From Clavibacter michiganensis subsp. insidiosus (GTDB lineage Bacteria > Actinomycetota > Actinomycetes > Actinomycetales > Microbacteriaceae), in the NCBI RefSeq assembly GCF_002240565.1, contig NZ_MZMO01000001.1, positions 3,100,001-3,164,000 on the forward strand: a DNA stretch of 64,000 nt, read 5' to 3'. The notes below the pieces were generated by a model. It was not told the origin of the DNA and searched no databases. It saw only the letters and a list, made by a program, of their open reading frames with translations. The position numbers and the translations under genes were made by a program. The number at the start of each line of letters is the position of its first letter. Position 1 is the stretch's first letter. Positions 33,718-43,336 of this stretch are shown piece after piece.

Positions 33718-34712
33718 GCGCGTTGCCTCTTCCTCGTGCCGGCCGCCCGCACGGGCTTCTCCTTCTTCTCCGACCCGAGCCGGAAGCTGATGATGGAGAA
33801 GATCACCACGAGCAGGAACACGCCCCACGCGATGGCGGCGCCGTAGCCGAAGCGGTTGTAGTTGAAGGCCTGCTGGTAGAAGTACAGGACGGTCGTGAGG
33901 CCGGCCTGGCCCGCGCCGCCCGAGTTCGGGTTCGTCGTGCTGGAGGAGGCCGTGAGCACCTGCGCCTCCGTGAAGCTCTGCAGTCCGGTGATGGTCGAGA
34001 CCACGAGCACGAAGAGGATCGTCGGGCGCAGCAGCGGCAGCGTCACCGACCAGAAGGTGCGGATCGCGCCCGCGCCGTCGAGCTTCGCGGCCTCGTAGAC
34101 CTCGGTGCCGATGGCCTGCATGCCCGCGAGGAAGATGATCGCGTTGTAGCCGGTCCACTGGTACGTGATGAGGATCGCGATGGTCACCTGGATCGCCCAC
34201 GGCGTCGAGAGCCACGCCACGCCGTCGAGCCCGATCGCGCGGAGCCCCGCGTTCACGAGCCCGAAGCTGTCGCCGAAGATGGATCCGAAGAGCACCGCCA
34301 TCGCGACCACGCTCGTGACGTTCGGCACGAAGTAGCTGATCTTGTAGAAGGTGCTGAGCCGCTTCGCCGAGTTGAGCATCGCCGCGACGACGACCGCGAT
34401 CGCCATCATCGGGAACGTCGAGAGCGCGAAGATGATGAGCGTGTTCTTGATCGACAGCCAGAACGTGGCGTCGGCCGCGAGGGCCTGGAAGTTCGCCAGG
34501 CCCACCCACTTGGCCGTGCCGAGGCCGTTCCAGTCCTGGAACGAGAGCACGAGCGAGTAGAGCGCCGGGAACAGGCCGAAGATCGCGAACAGCACGAAGA
34601 ACGGCGCGATGGCGACGTAGTACGGCCACGTGCGGCGGAGCCCGCGGGTGCCCGCGCCGGCCCGGGAGGGCGCGGGCGGGCGCCCTCCCGGGCGGACGGC
34701 GACGGGGATCAC
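33714..34712 (-). CDS. Sugar ABC transporter permease (MalF-like)
   Basis: 332 residues from GTG 34712, which overlaps the binding-protein stop. Six membrane segments; EAA loop TEVYEAAKLDGAGAIRTFWS. A periplasmic loop rich in Ser/Thr/Asn/Gly (ASSSTTNPNSGGAGQ) before the fifth segment is longer than usual. It is part of the second CUT1 importer. Confidence 0.87.
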   Translation of the reverse strand: MIPVAVRPGGRPPAPSRAGAGTRGLRRTWPYYVAIAPFFVLFAIFGLFPALYSLVLSFQDWNGLGTAKWVGLANFQALAADATFWLSIKNTLIIFALSTFPMMAIAVVVAAMLNSAKRLSTFYKISYFVPNVTSVVAMAVLFGSIFGDSFGLVNAGLRAIGLDGVAWLSTPWAIQVTIAILITYQWTGYNAIIFLAGMQAIGTEVYEAAKLDGAGAIRTFWSVTLPLLRPTILFVLVVSTITGLQSFTEAQVLTASSSTTNPNSGGAGQAGLTTVLYFYQQAFNYNRFGYGAAIAWGVFLLVVIFSIISFRLGSEKKEKPVRAAGTRKRQRA

Positions 34713-35995
34713 TGCTTCGCGGTCGTCAGGGCGGCCTCGCCGGCGGCGACGGCGTCGGTCCAGGCCTGGTCCGGGTCCTTGCCGAGCGACGTCACGTTCT
34801 GCAGCTCGGTGACGAACGCGGCCTGCACCTGGTTGTCGTAGGGGCTCGTGTAGGCGGTGGGCATCTCGGCGGCGGCGGCGGCGAAGATCCCGACGGTCGA
34901 CTGGCCGCCGAAGAAGTCGTCGCCCTTCTGCAGCTCCGGGGAGTCGTAGGCGGCGGTGGCCGACGGGAAGATGCCCTTGTCGGCGTACGCGGTGACCTGG
35001 TTGTCCTCGCTGAGCACGTCCTTGATCACCGCGAACGCGGCCTGCGGGTCCTTCGTGCCGGACGGGATGGAGAGGAACGAGCCGCCGATGTTCGCGGGGC
35101 CGCCGGGCATGGGCGCCACGCGCCAGTCGCCCGAGGTGTCGGCCGTCGCGCTCTTGAGGTCGGCCTGGTACCAGGAGGCGCCGAGGAGCGCGGGGAGGGA
35201 TCCGTTGCTGATGGCCGACGCCCAGTCCGGGCTGCCGTCGGTGACGTTCGCGGTGAGGCCGTCCTTGTACGCGAGCACCGCGCGATCCCACGCGGCCTTC
35301 ACGGTGTCGCTGTCGCCCGTGTAGTTCCCGTCCTCGTCGACGAAGCGGGTGGTGCCCTGGCCGAGCGACTTGGTGAACACGTCGGACGCGTCCACGAAGA
35401 TGGCGCCGCCGGTGGCCGCCTTCAGCTTCTTCCCGAACGCGAAGTAGTCGTCCCAGGTGGCGGTGGCCTTGGCCACGTCGGCGGGGTCGCTCGGCAGGCC
35501 GGCCTTCTGGAACACGTCCGCGCGGTAGTAGAGGGCGGTGGGGCCGATGTCGATGGGGAGGCCGATGAGCTGGCCGTCCTTCGTGGTCGCCTCCTTCAGC
35601 TTCCACGCCGGGTACTGGTCGACGACGTCCTTGGCGCCCAGCTTGTCGAGGTCCTCGAAGAGGCCGTCCTCGCTGAGGAAGTACGGCATGTCCTCGCCCT
35701 TGACGCCCGTGACGGACGGGAGGCCCGAGCGGCCCGTGAACGTGGTCACGAGCTTCTGCTTGAAGTCGCCGCCGATGGTGGAGACGTTGAGCGTCGTGCC
35801 GGGCACCTCGGCCGGCACCTTGTCGAGCACCGTCTGGCTGAGGCCGTCCGGCCAGATCCACAGGTCGAGCTGGCCGCCGGCCGAGGATCCCGACGACGAC
35901 GAGCAGGAGGCGAGGACCGGCGCGAGGAGCGCCAGGGTCGCGACGCCGACGACGATGCGCCGGGCGCGGGAACGGCGGGCGGGGAGGAGGGACAT
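34709..35995 (-). CDS. Sugar ABC transporter substrate-binding lipoprotein
   Basis: 428 residues. The signal ends LLAPVLASC (lipobox LASC), followed by a Ser/Gly linker. The mature protein starts QLDLWIWPDGLSQTVLDKV and has the class I sugar-binding layout with aromatic residues in GASWYQAD and ALYYRADVFQKAG. It lies downstream of the PfkB gene and is coupled to the permease gene. The cargo is probably an amino-sugar- or galactose-containing oligosaccharide, judged from nagB and the beta-galactosidase. Confidence 0.87.
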   Translation of the reverse strand: MSLLPARRSRARRIVVGVATLALLAPVLASCSSSSGSSAGGQLDLWIWPDGLSQTVLDKVPAEVPGTTLNVSTIGGDFKQKLVTTFTGRSGLPSVTGVKGEDMPYFLSEDGLFEDLDKLGAKDVVDQYPAWKLKEATTKDGQLIGLPIDIGPTALYYRADVFQKAGLPSDPADVAKATATWDDYFAFGKKLKAATGGAIFVDASDVFTKSLGQGTTRFVDEDGNYTGDSDTVKAAWDRAVLAYKDGLTANVTDGSPDWASAISNGSLPALLGASWYQADLKSATADTSGDWRVAPMPGGPANIGGSFLSIPSGTKDPQAAFAVIKDVLSEDNQVTAYADKGIFPSATAAYDSPELQKGDDFFGGQSTVGIFAAAAAEMPTAYTSPYDNQVQAAFVTELQNVTSLGKDPDQAWTDAVAAGEAALTTAKQ

Positions 35996-36051
35996 GGTGG
36001 TTCTCGATTCGGTGGGGGTCGGGCGGGAGCGGGAGAGGGAGGGAGGGAGCG

Positions 36052-37074
36052 TCAGGCGAGGAGGTGCGCGGCGTCGGGGCCGGCGAGCGCGTCGGCGAGG
36101 TAGTCGTAGCGGCCGGGCTCGGCCGCGTCGGGGTGCGCGCGCAGCCAGGGCACGAGCTCGTCGAGCCGCGGGGCGCCGGACGCGCCGCCGGGGCGGGTGA
36201 CCGTGATCCCCGCGACGAGGCAGGCGAAGTCGACGCGCTCGGTCAGCGTCCACGGCGCCCGGGCGGACGCGGCGAGCGAGGCGCCGAACACGTCGCCCGC
36301 GCCGGTCGCGTCGACGGCGCGGACCGCGAGCGGCGGGCGCACGACCTCCTCGCCGGTGCCTGCGTCGACGGCGACGACGCCGCGGGATCCGGACGTCACG
36401 ACGCTCAGCGGCACGCGCGCGGCGAGCGCCCGGGCGGCATGCACGGCCGAGTCGGTGCCCGTGTAGGCGGAGGCCTCGAGCTCGTTGGGGACGAACGCGT
36501 GGCACTGGTCGAGCTGGTCGAGGATGGCCGGATCCCAGCGCTCGGACGGGTCCCAGCCCACGTCCGCGTAGACGTCGGTGCCCGCGGCGGCGGCCCGGCC
36601 GATCCACGCGCTGCGCTGCGGATCCAGGTGCACGAGCGCCGCGGCGGCGGCCGGCACCTCCCCTGGCACGAGCTCGTCGGATCCGAGCGGGCAGGGCACG
36701 CCGCCCGTGACGAGCGCGCGGTCGTCGTCGTAGCTCAGCGACGCGGTGACGGGCAGCGTCCAGGCGTCGAGGGTCACGAGGTGGTCGAGCGACACGCCCT
36801 CGGCGGCGAGCGCGGCGTGCACGAGGAGGGAGAACGGATCCGTGCCCACGGCCGCGGCTATGGCGGTCGGCACCCCGAGGCGGGCGCCGGCGACGGCGAA
36901 GTTCGCGATGCCGCCGGGGCCGTGCCCGAACGACGACGTCCAGATCTCGTGGCCCGGCCGCGGTCCGCCCGGCAGCGCGCCGAACACGACGTCCGCGAAG
37001 AGCTGGCCGACGACGAGCAGCCCGGCGGGTGCCTGGTCGGCGGGGCCCCGGAGGGCACGCGGGTCTGCGGGCAC
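36052..37074 (-). CDS. PfkB family carbohydrate kinase
   Basis: 340 residues from GTG 37074 (AGGAATGAGG 4-5 nt upstream). GHGPGGIANFAVAGARLG is PfkB signature 1, and AVDATGAGDVFGASLAASAR is signature 2 with the catalytic Asp. The kinase uses ATP to phosphorylate a sugar or nucleoside. As first gene of the operon with a sugar importer and NagB it may phosphorylate the imported amino sugar, but sugar identity cannot be read from the sequence. Divergent from a DeoR regulator, which probably controls it. Confidence 0.85.
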   Translation of the reverse strand: MPADPRALRGPADQAPAGLLVVGQLFADVVFGALPGGPRPGHEIWTSSFGHGPGGIANFAVAGARLGVPTAIAAAVGTDPFSLLVHAALAAEGVSLDHLVTLDAWTLPVTASLSYDDDRALVTGGVPCPLGSDELVPGEVPAAAAALVHLDPQRSAWIGRAAAAGTDVYADVGWDPSERWDPAILDQLDQCHAFVPNELEASAYTGTDSAVHAARALAARVPLSVVTSGSRGVVAVDAGTGEEVVRPPLAVRAVDATGAGDVFGASLAASARAPWTLTERVDFACLVAGITVTRPGGASGAPRLDELVPWLRAHPDAAEPGRYDYLADALAGPDAAHLLA

Positions 37075-37230
37075 GGGGACCTCATTCCTTCGGGTGGGCC
37101 GCGACGCGGCCTCAGGCGGCGAGCGGTGCGGGTCCGCCGACGGCGACGCTGCCGGCGGGACGAGGTCGACGGGTGCCCGCCGACCGGTAGTGACGTTTCT
37201 AGCCCATGTGAGCACGTGGATGGAAGACCT

Positions 37231-37279
37231 TGTTCATTACGAGATTGTTTCTGACCGATCCTGCGCGGTAATGTTCACT
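37231..37279. promoter_or_regulatory. DeoR promoter region with repeated TGTTCAYT half-sites
   Basis: TTGTTT (37245-37250) and TAATGT (37269-37274), 18 bp apart, form a plausible promoter; the -10 ends 7 nt before the ATG, again with no ribosome binding site. TGTTCATT (37231-37238) and TGTTCACT (37272-37279) are direct repeats that could be DeoR half-sites serving both divergent operons. Confidence 0.45.
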
Positions 37280-37281
37280 TC

Positions 37282-38028
37282 ATGAGAGACGCCCGAGAGT
37301 TCGTGATCCTCGACCGGTTGCGCGCCACCCGCAGCGCCACGGTCGCCGAGCTCGCCGAGGCGGCCGGCACGAGCGACGCGACCATCCGCCGCGACCTGGC
37401 CCGCCTCGACGAGCAGGGCGCGCTGCGGCGCACCCACGGCGGCGCGGTGCTCGTCGAGGTCGACGCGCCCTTCGCCGAGGTCGAGCAGGTCAACCGCGAG
37501 GCCAAGGAGCGCATCGCGCGGGCCGCGGCGGCGCAGATCCAGGACGGCCAGTCGGTCGTGCTCGACATCGGCACCACCACGCTGCATCTCGCCGAGCAGC
37601 TGCGCGGGCGGGCCGTCACCGTGATCACCGCGAACGTCGCCGCGTTCGACGTGCTGCGCGACGACCGGTCGGTGCGGCTCATCCTGCTGCCGGGCGACTG
37701 GGATCCGGTCTACCGCTCGGTGTCCGGCCCGCTCACCGCCGAGAGCCTGCGGATGCTGCACGCCGACCACGCGTTCGTGGGCGTGAGCGGCATCGCCGAC
37801 AACGGCGACCTGCGCGACACGACGATGGCCCAGGTGCCCATCAAGCGCGCGATGGCCGAGATGAGCGACCGGGTCACGGTGCTCGCCGACTCCTCCAAGT
37901 TCCCGGGCACCGGCGCCGGCCGTGTCGCCCCGACCGCGTCGCTGACGCAGCTGATCACCGAGGCCGCCCCGCACGAGCGGGTGTCGCAGTGCCTCGCGGA
38001 CAAGGGAGTGTCGGTGACCGTCGCATGA
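37282..38028 (+). CDS. DeoR family transcriptional regulator
   Basis: 248 residues. The N-terminal HTH TVAELAEAAGTSDATIRRDL is followed by the family's RTHGGAVL motif, then a DeoRC sugar-phosphate-sensing domain with VLDIGTTTLHLAEQL and VGVSGIADNGDLRDTTMAQV. Such regulators repress sugar operons and are released by a phosphorylated sugar. It is divergent from the pfkB-ABC-nagB-lacZ operon and coupled (ATGA overlap) to the GH4 gene, so it probably controls both directions. Confidence 0.9.
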   Translation: MRDAREFVILDRLRATRSATVAELAEAAGTSDATIRRDLARLDEQGALRRTHGGAVLVEVDAPFAEVEQVNREAKERIARAAAAQIQDGQSVVLDIGTTTLHLAEQLRGRAVTVITANVAAFDVLRDDRSVRLILLPGDWDPVYRSVSGPLTAESLRMLHADHAFVGVSGIADNGDLRDTTMAQVPIKRAMAEMSDRVTVLADSSKFPGTGAGRVAPTASLTQLITEAAPHERVSQCLADKGVSVTVA

Positions 38029-39368
38029 GGCTCACGATCCTGGGCGGGGGCGGCTTCCGCGTCCCGCTCGTCTACTCCGCGCTGCTCCGCGACCACGAGG
38101 CCGGCCGCGTCGACCACGTGGCCCTCTACGACACCGACGAGGTGCGCCTGACGGCCGTCGCGCGCGTGCTCGCCGAGCAGGCGGCGGCGTACGCGGACGC
38201 CCCGGTGATCACGCTGCACACCGACCTCGACGAGGCGCTCGCGGGTGCCGCGTTCGTGTTCTCGGCGATCCGCGTGGGCGGCATGGCCGGGCGCTCGTGC
38301 GACGAGCGGCTCGGCATGGCGCACGGCGTCATCGGGCAGGAGACCGTCGGCTACGGCGGCATCTCGTACGCGCTGCGCACGCTGCCGGTGGTCATGGACC
38401 TGGCCGAGCGGATCCGCGTGCAGGCCCCCGACGCCTGGGTCATCAACTTCACGAACCCGGCCGGCGTCGTCACCGAGTCCATGTCGCGCGTGCTCGGCGA
38501 CCGCGTCATCGGGATCTGCGACTCCCCCATCGGCCTCGCCCGCCGCGTGCTCGGCGCCCTCGACGTGCAGGGCGACGACGTGGTCATCGACTACGCGGGC
38601 CTCAACCACCTCGGCTGGCTGCGCGGCCTGCGCGTCGACGGCCGCGACGTGCTGCCGGACCTCATGGCCCGCCCCGACCTCATCGGCACGTTCGAGGAGG
38701 GCCGGCTCTTCGGCGCCGAGTGGGTCACCGAGCTCGGCGCCGTGCCCAACGAGTACCTGCACTACTACTACTACCAGCGCGAGGTGCGGCACGCCGACCA
38801 GCTCGCCGCGCAGACCCGCGGCGCGTTCCTCGTGGAGCAGCAGGGCCGGTTCTACGAGCAGCTCGAGCACCGGCACGACGTGTCCGCGCTCGCGCTGTGG
38901 GAGCGCACGCGGCTCGACCGCGAGACCACCTACATGGCCACCAACCGGCAGTCGGCCGGCATGGGCGACCGCGACGAGGACGACCTCGTCTCGGGCGGCT
39001 ACGAGGACGTCGCGATCGCGCTCATGCGCGGCATCGCCTACGACCAGAGCGCGCGGCTGATCCTCAACGTGCGCAACCGCGGCACCCTCGCGGCGCTGGA
39101 CGCCGACGCCGTGGTCGAGGTGCCGTGCGTGGTCGACGCCTCGGGCGCGCATCCGGTCGCGGGCACGGAGCTGCCCGACTTCGGGGTGGGCCTCGTCACG
39201 AACGCGAAGTACGTGGAGCGGCAGACCATCGAGGCCGGCGTCGGCGGATCCCGCGCCGCGGCCGTCCGCGCGCTCGCGCACCACCCGCTCGTCGACTCCG
39301 TCACGGTCGCGCGCTCCCTGCTGGAGGACGCGATGCACGCGTTCCCGGCGCTCTCCTACCTCCGCTGA
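38025..39368 (+). CDS. GH4 family glycosidase (6-phospho-beta-glucosidase-like)
   Basis: 447 residues. The NAD-binding start is LTILGGGGFRVPLVYSALL, and GICDSPIGLARR holds the metal-binding Cys of GH4. AGLNHLGWLRGL carries the second metal ligand His. GH4 enzymes use NAD+ and Mn2+ in a redox-elimination mechanism to cleave 6-phospho-glycosides or, in some members, alpha-galactosides. The PALSYLR end and overall size fit the LicH/CelF branch. It is coupled to the DeoR gene and followed 64 bp later by the mannosidase gene. The exact substrate is open. Confidence 0.85.
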   Translation: MRLTILGGGGFRVPLVYSALLRDHEAGRVDHVALYDTDEVRLTAVARVLAEQAAAYADAPVITLHTDLDEALAGAAFVFSAIRVGGMAGRSCDERLGMAHGVIGQETVGYGGISYALRTLPVVMDLAERIRVQAPDAWVINFTNPAGVVTESMSRVLGDRVIGICDSPIGLARRVLGALDVQGDDVVIDYAGLNHLGWLRGLRVDGRDVLPDLMARPDLIGTFEEGRLFGAEWVTELGAVPNEYLHYYYYQREVRHADQLAAQTRGAFLVEQQGRFYEQLEHRHDVSALALWERTRLDRETTYMATNRQSAGMGDRDEDDLVSGGYEDVAIALMRGIAYDQSARLILNVRNRGTLAALDADAVVEVPCVVDASGAHPVAGTELPDFGVGLVTNAKYVERQTIEAGVGGSRAAAVRALAHHPLVDSVTVARSLLEDAMHAFPALSYLR

Positions 39369-39432
39369 CGCGCGGGCCGCACCCGCCGCGCCCCTCCGAC
39401 TGCCTGCATCCCGACCTCCCGAAGGACTCCCC

Positions 39433-42400
39433 ATGCACCAGAACCAGAAGCTCGTCCAGGAGCGGATCCTCCGCGCGCTGGACGAGCGGATCACCCCCGC
39501 GGTCTACTCCTCGAAGGCGCCCGTGACCCTCCGCGCATGGATGGCACCCGACGAGCCCGTGCCCGTCGCCGAGGCCATGCGGCAGGAGTACGCGCCCTTC
39601 GCGCTCGGCCAGCCGTGGGGCCGCGCGTGGTCCACGTGGTGGTTCGAGGTCACGGGCGAGGTGCCCGCCGAGTGGGCCGGCCGCACGGTCGAGCTGCTCC
39701 TCGACCCCGGCTTCATCGGCGACTGGCCGGGCAACCAGGCCGAGTGCCTCGTGCACACCATGGACGGGGTGCCGGTCAAGGGGATCCACCCGCGCAACAC
39801 CTACGTGCGCCTCGCCGACGAGGCCGCGGGCGGCGAGCAGGTGCGCTTCCTCGTCGAGGCCGCGGGCAACCCGGACATCCTCGTCAACGAGTTCGTGCCC
39901 ACCCCCTACGGCGACAAGGCGACCGCGCCCGCCGAGCCCCTCCACCGCTTCCGCCAGGCCGAGCTCGCCGTGTTCGAACCCGAGGTGTGGGCGCTGCGCT
40001 TCGACGTCGAGGTGCTGTACCAGCTGCTGATGGAGCTGCCCGAGACCGAGCCGCGCCGCCACGAGGTGCTGCGCGCGCTCGAGCGCGCGCTCGACGTGCT
40101 CGCGATGGACGACATGGTCGGCACCGCCGCCGCCGCCCGCGCCGAGCTCGCCGAGGTGCTCTCGCGCCCCGCCGTGCCGAGCGCGCACACGCTGAGCGGC
40201 GTCGGCCACGCCCACATCGACAGCGCGTGGCTCTGGCCCATCCGAGAGACGAAGCGCAAGACCGCGCGCACCTTCTCCAACGTGCTCCGGCTCGCCGAGC
40301 AGTACCCCGACTTCCGCTTCGCGTGCTCGCAGGCGCAGCAGTACGCGTGGGTGAAGGAGAACTACCCGACGGTGTTCGCGGGGATCAAGCAGGCCATCGC
40401 GGACGGTACCTGGTACCCGGTCGGATCCATGTGGATCGAGCCCGACGGCAACCTGCCGGGCGGCGAGGCGATGATCCGCCAGCTCACCCACGGCATGCGC
40501 TTCTTCCAGGAGGAGCTCGGCGTCGAGACCCACGGCGTGTGGCTGCCCGACTCGTTCGGCTACACGGCCTCGTTCCCGCAGATCGCGAAGCTCGCCGGCC
40601 TCGACTGGTTCCTCACGCAGAAGCTGTCCTGGAACCAGACCAACACGTTACCGCACCACACCTTCTTCTGGGAGGGGATCGACGGGTCGCGGATCTTCAC
40701 GCACTTCCCGCCGATCGACACCTACAACTCCACGCTCGAGGCCGAGGAGACGCACCACGCCGTGCGGCAGTTCCGGGAGAAGGGCCGCGCGACCATGTCG
40801 CTCGCGCCCTTCGGCTACGGCGACGGCGGCGGCGGCCCCACGCGCGACATGATGGAGCGCCAGCGGCGCACGGCCGACCTCGAGGGGTCGCCGAAGGTCA
40901 TCGTCGAGCACCCGGACGAGTTCTTCCGCAAGGCCGAGGCCGAGTACCCGGACGCGCCCGTGTGGGTCGGCGAGCTGTACCTCGAGCTGCACCGCGGCAC
41001 GTTCACCTCGCACGCCCGCGAGAAGCGCGGCAACCGCCAGGCCGAGCACCGCCTCCGCGAGGCCGAGCTGTGGTGGACCATCGCGGCCGTCCGCACGGGC
41101 GCCGACTACCCGTACGCGGCGCTCGACCGGCTCTGGAAGCAGACGCTGCTGCAGCAGTTCCACGACATCCTCCCGGGCTCCTCCATCACGTGGGTGCACC
41201 GGGAGAACGAGGAGGACTACGCGCGCAGCCTCGCCGAGCTCGACGCGCTCGTGGCCGACGCGATCGCGCGGGTCACGGCGCAGGCGGTCGCGGACGGCGA
41301 GGGCGACGGATCCGGCGCGTTCGCGGTGAACTCGACCGGTCACGCGCGCACGGCGCTCGTGGAGGCGGCCGACGGATCCGCGCTCGCGCTCGTCGCGGTG
41401 CCCGGGAGCGGGATCGCGCCGCTCGTCGCGGTGGAGCCGGCCTCGCCCGTCGTCACGACGCGCGCCGACGGCGGCACCGTCCTCGACAACGGGCTGCTGC
41501 GCGTCGCGCTCGACGCGCGCGGCCTGATCACCTCGATCGTCGACCTGCGGCACGCCGACCGCGAGCTCGTGCCCGCCGGCCGCGCCGCGAACCTGCTGCA
41601 GCTGCACGAGGACATCCCCACCGCGTGGGACGCCTGGGACGTCGACGCGCACTACCGCGCGAGCCGCACCGACCTCGTCGACGCGGCCTCGGTCGAGCTC
41701 GTGGAGGACTCGCCGCTGCGGGCGACCGTCGAGGTCGTCCGGCAGTTCGGGCGCTCGCGCGTCGTGCAGCGGGTGTCGCTGCACGCCGACGACGCCCGGA
41801 TCCACGCGACCGCCGACCTCGACTGGCTCGAGGACGAGAAGCTCCTCAAGGTGACCTTCCCGCTCACGATCCACGCGCAGCACCACAGCGCGGAGATCCA
41901 GTTCGGGCACGTCCGCCGCCCCACGCACACGAACACGTCGTGGGACGAGGCGCGCTTCGAGGTCATGGCGCACCGCTTCGTGCACGTGGAGGAGCCCGGC
42001 TACGGCGTGGCCCTCACCAACGCGGGCAGCTACGGGCACGACATCACGCGCACGGTGGGCACGACGGGCGAGGTCGAGACCGAGCTGCGGATCAGCCTGG
42101 TGCGGGCGGCGCGCTCCCCCGACCCCGTGCAGGACATCGGCCACCACCGGTTCGAGTACGCGCTCGTGCCGGGCGTCGGCATCGAGGGCGCGGTCGACGC
42201 GGGGCTCGAGCAGAACCTGCCCCTGCGCGTGGTGCGTCCCGGCGACGCGACGGATGCGGCGCCGGCCGTCGCGCCCGCACCCGCCTCCGCCGCCGAGGTC
42301 GTCCCGTCCTCGCTGCCCACCGCCGCCGGCCTCGTCTCCGTGCACGGCGGCACGGTGCGGATCGAGGCGCTGAAGCTCGCCGACGACGGCTCGGGCGACG

Positions 42401-42618
42401 TGATCGTGCGGCTCTACGAGTCCACGGGGGCGCGCGCCGCGACCCGGCTCGAGGCGCACCTCGCCACCGACCGCTTCACCGAGGTGGACGTGCTCGAGCG
42501 CCCGCTCGGCGCGGGCTTCCCGCGGTCGATCGCGTTCGAGCCCGAGGCCGACGGCCGCGGCGTGCGGCTCGTGCTGCGGGCGTTCCAGGTGATCACGGTG
42601 CGGATCCACCGGGCCTGA
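39433..42618 (+). CDS. GH38 family alpha-mannosidase
   Basis: 1061 residues, standard for cytoplasmic GH38. SGVGHAHIDSAWLWP contains the Zn-binding His-Asp pair, and HGVWLPDSFGYTASFPQI holds the catalytic Asp nucleophile. LLQQFHDILPGSSI is the second His region. C-terminal beta domains run from about 600. It removes alpha-mannosyl residues, for example from N-glycan fragments, retaining the anomeric configuration. There is no signal peptide, so substrates must be imported. With beta-galactosidase and NagB next door it suggests use of glycoprotein glycans. A strong hairpin follows at 42640. Confidence 0.93.
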   Translation: MHQNQKLVQERILRALDERITPAVYSSKAPVTLRAWMAPDEPVPVAEAMRQEYAPFALGQPWGRAWSTWWFEVTGEVPAEWAGRTVELLLDPGFIGDWPGNQAECLVHTMDGVPVKGIHPRNTYVRLADEAAGGEQVRFLVEAAGNPDILVNEFVPTPYGDKATAPAEPLHRFRQAELAVFEPEVWALRFDVEVLYQLLMELPETEPRRHEVLRALERALDVLAMDDMVGTAAAARAELAEVLSRPAVPSAHTLSGVGHAHIDSAWLWPIRETKRKTARTFSNVLRLAEQYPDFRFACSQAQQYAWVKENYPTVFAGIKQAIADGTWYPVGSMWIEPDGNLPGGEAMIRQLTHGMRFFQEELGVETHGVWLPDSFGYTASFPQIAKLAGLDWFLTQKLSWNQTNTLPHHTFFWEGIDGSRIFTHFPPIDTYNSTLEAEETHHAVRQFREKGRATMSLAPFGYGDGGGGPTRDMMERQRRTADLEGSPKVIVEHPDEFFRKAEAEYPDAPVWVGELYLELHRGTFTSHAREKRGNRQAEHRLREAELWWTIAAVRTGADYPYAALDRLWKQTLLQQFHDILPGSSITWVHRENEEDYARSLAELDALVADAIARVTAQAVADGEGDGSGAFAVNSTGHARTALVEAADGSALALVAVPGSGIAPLVAVEPASPVVTTRADGGTVLDNGLLRVALDARGLITSIVDLRHADRELVPAGRAANLLQLHEDIPTAWDAWDVDAHYRASRTDLVDAASVELVEDSPLRATVEVVRQFGRSRVVQRVSLHADDARIHATADLDWLEDEKLLKVTFPLTIHAQHHSAEIQFGHVRRPTHTNTSWDEARFEVMAHRFVHVEEPGYGVALTNAGSYGHDITRTVGTTGEVETELRISLVRAARSPDPVQDIGHHRFEYALVPGVGIEGAVDAGLEQNLPLRVVRPGDATDAAPAVAPAPASAAEVVPSSLPTAAGLVSVHGGTVRIEALKLADDGSGDVIVRLYESTGARAATRLEAHLATDRFTEVDVLERPLGAGFPRSIAFEPEADGRGVRLVLRAFQVITVRIHRA

Positions 42619-42639
42619 CGCCCGACCCGCGCACGACGC

Positions 42640-42675
42640 GAGGGCGCGACCCGGCCGATGCCGGGTCGCGCCCTC
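42640..42675. terminator. Bidirectional terminator, 16-bp perfect hairpin
   Basis: GAGGGCGCGACCCGGC and GCCGGGTCGCGCCCTC enclose a 4-nt loop CGAT. It lies between the convergent GH38 and DUF4383-like genes. Confidence 0.75.
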
Positions 42676-42693
42676 GTCGTCGTCGCGGTCCCG

Positions 42694-43086
42694 CTAGTTG
42701 AGCGGCTTGCCGCCCGTGGTGAGCGGCTCGGCCGAGCTGGGCGTGAGCGCGAGGACGAGGCCCGAGAGGCCGATGCCGAAGAAGAGGAAGTCGTCGACGA
42801 TCGTGAAGCCGGTGGGCGCGAGGCCGCCGAGCCGGGGATCGAAGAAGCTCAGCACGCCCATGAGCGTGTAGAGGCCGCCGAACGCCGCGAGCGTCGCGCG
42901 GATCGCGCCGGCGCCGAGCTGACGGGTGCCGGCGACGAGCAGCGCGACCGCGCTCAGCAGGTAGAGGGCGTCGAGGAAGAAGTCGACGTTGAGGACCCCC
43001 AGCATGTGCGACCCCTCGATGAAGAGCCCCACGAACCCGTGGCCGCCGAGCACCGCCGCGACCATCACCATCCACGCCTTGCCCAT
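42694..43086 (-). CDS. DUF4383-like four-segment membrane protein
   Basis: 130 residues with four hydrophobic segments (about 5-22, 30-52, 60-82, 98-115). FIEGSHMLGVLNVDFFLDAL and AAFGGLYTLMGVLSFF resemble the DUF4383 group of small actinobacterial membrane proteins with unknown function. The last segment is followed by a short polar tail. The 250 bp upstream (43087-43336) show no other gene. Confidence 0.65.
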   Translation of the reverse strand: MGKAWMVMVAAVLGGHGFVGLFIEGSHMLGVLNVDFFLDALYLLSAVALLVAGTRQLGAGAIRATLAAFGGLYTLMGVLSFFDPRLGGLAPTGFTIVDDFLFFGIGLSGLVLALTPSSAEPLTTGGKPLN

Positions 43087-43336
43087 GGCATCCGTCCCCT
43101 CGTGTCGTCCGTCCCGCCGCACGGCGGGCACGCGACCAGCCAACCGGGCCGCAGGAGGCGCGCCAAGGGCACGGGGCTCGACTCCCAGGATCCCGGCACA
43201 GGACGGCGACGCCGGTCGATGGCGTGATCCTGGGCATCCGCCACCCGCTGACACACTGCTCGATCCCGGGCGTAGCGTCCAGCTCATAGACAGCGATCGC
43301 CCCGCGGGCGGTCTCGGACGACTCGGGAGAAGCACC

